Below, piece after piece: positions 63,403 to 64,000 of a stretch of DNA of 64,000 nt. Positions within the stretch are counted from its first letter, which is position 1. The number at the start of each line of letters is the position of its first letter. A program made the translations under genes and the position numbers. The stretch spans positions 333,211 to 397,210 of the forward strand of contig JAHHHZ010000017.1 in NCBI GenBank assembly GCA_019359095.1. The letters are read 5' to 3'. Source of the stretch: Pleurocapsa minor HA4230-MV1. GTDB lineage: Bacteria; Cyanobacteriota; Cyanobacteriia; Cyanobacteriales; Xenococcaceae. The notes under the pieces are model-generated. The model was given only the letters and a program-made list of their open reading frames with translations, ran no database searches and was not told the origin of the DNA.

Positions 63403-63512
63403 TCTTGTCAAGAATTTTTATTTTAAGAGATGACTGCACGCGATCTCCCCAATTATCGGGCAACCACTGCCAAATTCCCGACCAAAAGCGATCGCCATGA
63501 ATTAAGAGGGTT
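63395..63512 (-). pseudogene. C-terminal gene fragment cut by IS6-type end
   Basis: The minus frame reads LLIHGDRFWSGIWQWLPDNW then GDRVQSSLKIKILDKIS to a TAA at 63395. It has the look of a real protein C-terminus but is cut at 63509 by the IS6-type terminal repeat. The family is not recognised. Confidence 0.4.
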
Positions 63513-63602
63513 CCGTTGCAAAAACTAAGGATAGATTAGTAGTACAATCAAAGTGCTAATAATTACCCGAACTGATGAACTTACAGCAACCATTCAAATG
63601 GT
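63509..63602 (+). mobile_element. IS6-type left end with first codons of transposase
   Basis: GGTTCCGTTGCAAAAAC at 63509-63525 is the terminal repeat. About 94 bp matches, inverted, the end at 58690-58780, including MNLQQPFKW from ATG at 63575. The match breaks at about 63603. Confidence 0.85.
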
Positions 63603-63725
63603 TAGACGGAGAACTCAGTTGTAATATTGTCTTAGCAAATGTTAAAGGGGTTAGAGAACCCTGGGCTTTTTGGCGTTGCATAATAGAGGGATGAACTCAA
63701 GCTAAATTTATATGCAATGTCCTGA
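63603..63725 (+). pseudogene. Mosaic of other transposase fragments
   Basis: The frame reads NIVLANVKGVREPWAF, a phrase typical of IS4-type transposases. GGCGTTGCATAATAGAGGG at about 63673 resembles an IS1 left end, and ATGCAATGTCCTGAATGTTC at about 63713 encodes MQCPEC, the IS1 InsA start. None is complete. Confidence 0.55.
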
Positions 63726-63883
63726 ATGTTCTAAAGCGATTGTCTTGAATGTCAAGTTTAATTTGTCTTTTCAGGCGATCGCTAGACAGAAATTTTTATT
63801 CAAAACAATTTGACATCAACATTTTTTTGATGTTTTAGGTTTGATAAAATAATTTCTAGCCGAGTTAGTTAATTGGTAAGAAT
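63726..63883. other. Gene-free stretch within the insertion-sequence mosaic
   Basis: Short and AT-rich. ATCAACATTTTTTTGATGTTT at about 63813 is a small hairpin. No gene seen. Confidence 0.35.
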
Positions 63884-64000
63884 TCAGGTACTAAGTTGAG
63901 GGATTAAAGAAGGGCGATCAATAACACCGATGGTTGCCAATAAAGCTTGAGTGAAAAAATTCATCACAGAGCGACCCTGAAAACGGCAGGTTTGAATCAC
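63884..64000 (-). pseudogene. Transposase C-terminal end (IS66-like), cut by window edge
   Basis: Minus-strand frame from the window edge to TGA at 63884 reads VIQTCRFQGRSVMNFFTQAL followed by LATIGVIDRPSLIPQLST. The TCRFQGRSVMNFF part resembles the C-terminal tail of IS66-type transposases. It may be a full gene continuing outside or a fragment. Confidence 0.5.

Noticed and set aside
63855..63905. tRNA-like stretch TAGCCGAGTTAGTTAATTGG
   Set aside because: It resembles a D-arm, but no acceptor stem, anticodon arm or T-arm could be paired around it.

Overview
The window comes from a cyanobacterium. The signs are the many GCGATCGC (HIP1) octamers, a CpcT-type phycobiliprotein lyase, a cyanobacterial three-domain flavodiiron protein, Ycf46-like and PatD-like proteins, plant-type ferredoxin, and dispersed repeats typical of large cyanobacterial genomes. 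The low GC content, many repeats and absence of any filamentous or heterocyst cluster would suit a large-genome unicellular or baeocytous form, but the sequence does not prove this. No rRNA, tRNA or CRISPR array was found.

Layout. 1-6.3 kb: housekeeping genes (Ycf46-like ATPase cut by the edge, moaA, flavodiiron protein, a squalene/phytoene synthase family enzyme, ferredoxin) with an IS1-family remnant. 6.4-8.3 kb: a packed cassette of six small genes that starts with an MntA/HepT toxin-antitoxin pair. 8.3-30.4 kb: mostly core genes (lepB, RelA/SpoT homologue, PatD, M48 protease, NDH-2, two acyltransferases, Hpt protein, an odd tandem RNase III protein, lipA, response regulator, AI-2E-type transporter, HcyBio, TPR protein, cpcT, mutM), with families of short dispersed repeats between them. 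30.5-32.9 kb: a kinase-like gene cut by an internally deleted IS5-type element, then a TIGR02587/TIGR02588 membrane pair. 33-39.7 kb: signalling genes (two single-domain receivers, a DUF2294 protein, an RTX-type secreted protein, a sigma-like factor, and a KaiC-like ATPase overlapping a histidine kinase). 40-46.5 kb: a stress and envelope island (Pmp3/YqaE, holin-like membrane protein, DUF2382 stress protein, SDR, BON lipoprotein, fatty acid hydroxylase family protein, DUF2231). 46.9-56.2 kb: an exopolysaccharide cluster (GT4 glycosyltransferase, PIG-L deacetylase, FkbM methyltransferase, O-antigen ligase family, PhyH-type dioxygenase, and a divergent flippase) next to a 694-residue protein of unknown function. 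56.3-64 kb: an accessory zone with a decayed HicB antitoxin, a GIY-YIG ORF that reads through an IS6-like end, a GGDEF-EAL protein, a flavin-dependent halogenase with a small unknown partner, and a mosaic of IS remnants.

Most worth a second look: the halogenase locus bracketed by inward-facing IS6-type ends; three MITE-like repeats that show an empty and two filled states at one site; the duplicated RNase III protein that has lost catalytic residues; the KaiC-like/histidine kinase overlap; and the small-gene toxin-antitoxin cassette with a truncated aspartic protease at its end. All functional calls rest on reading motifs by eye; no database search was possible.
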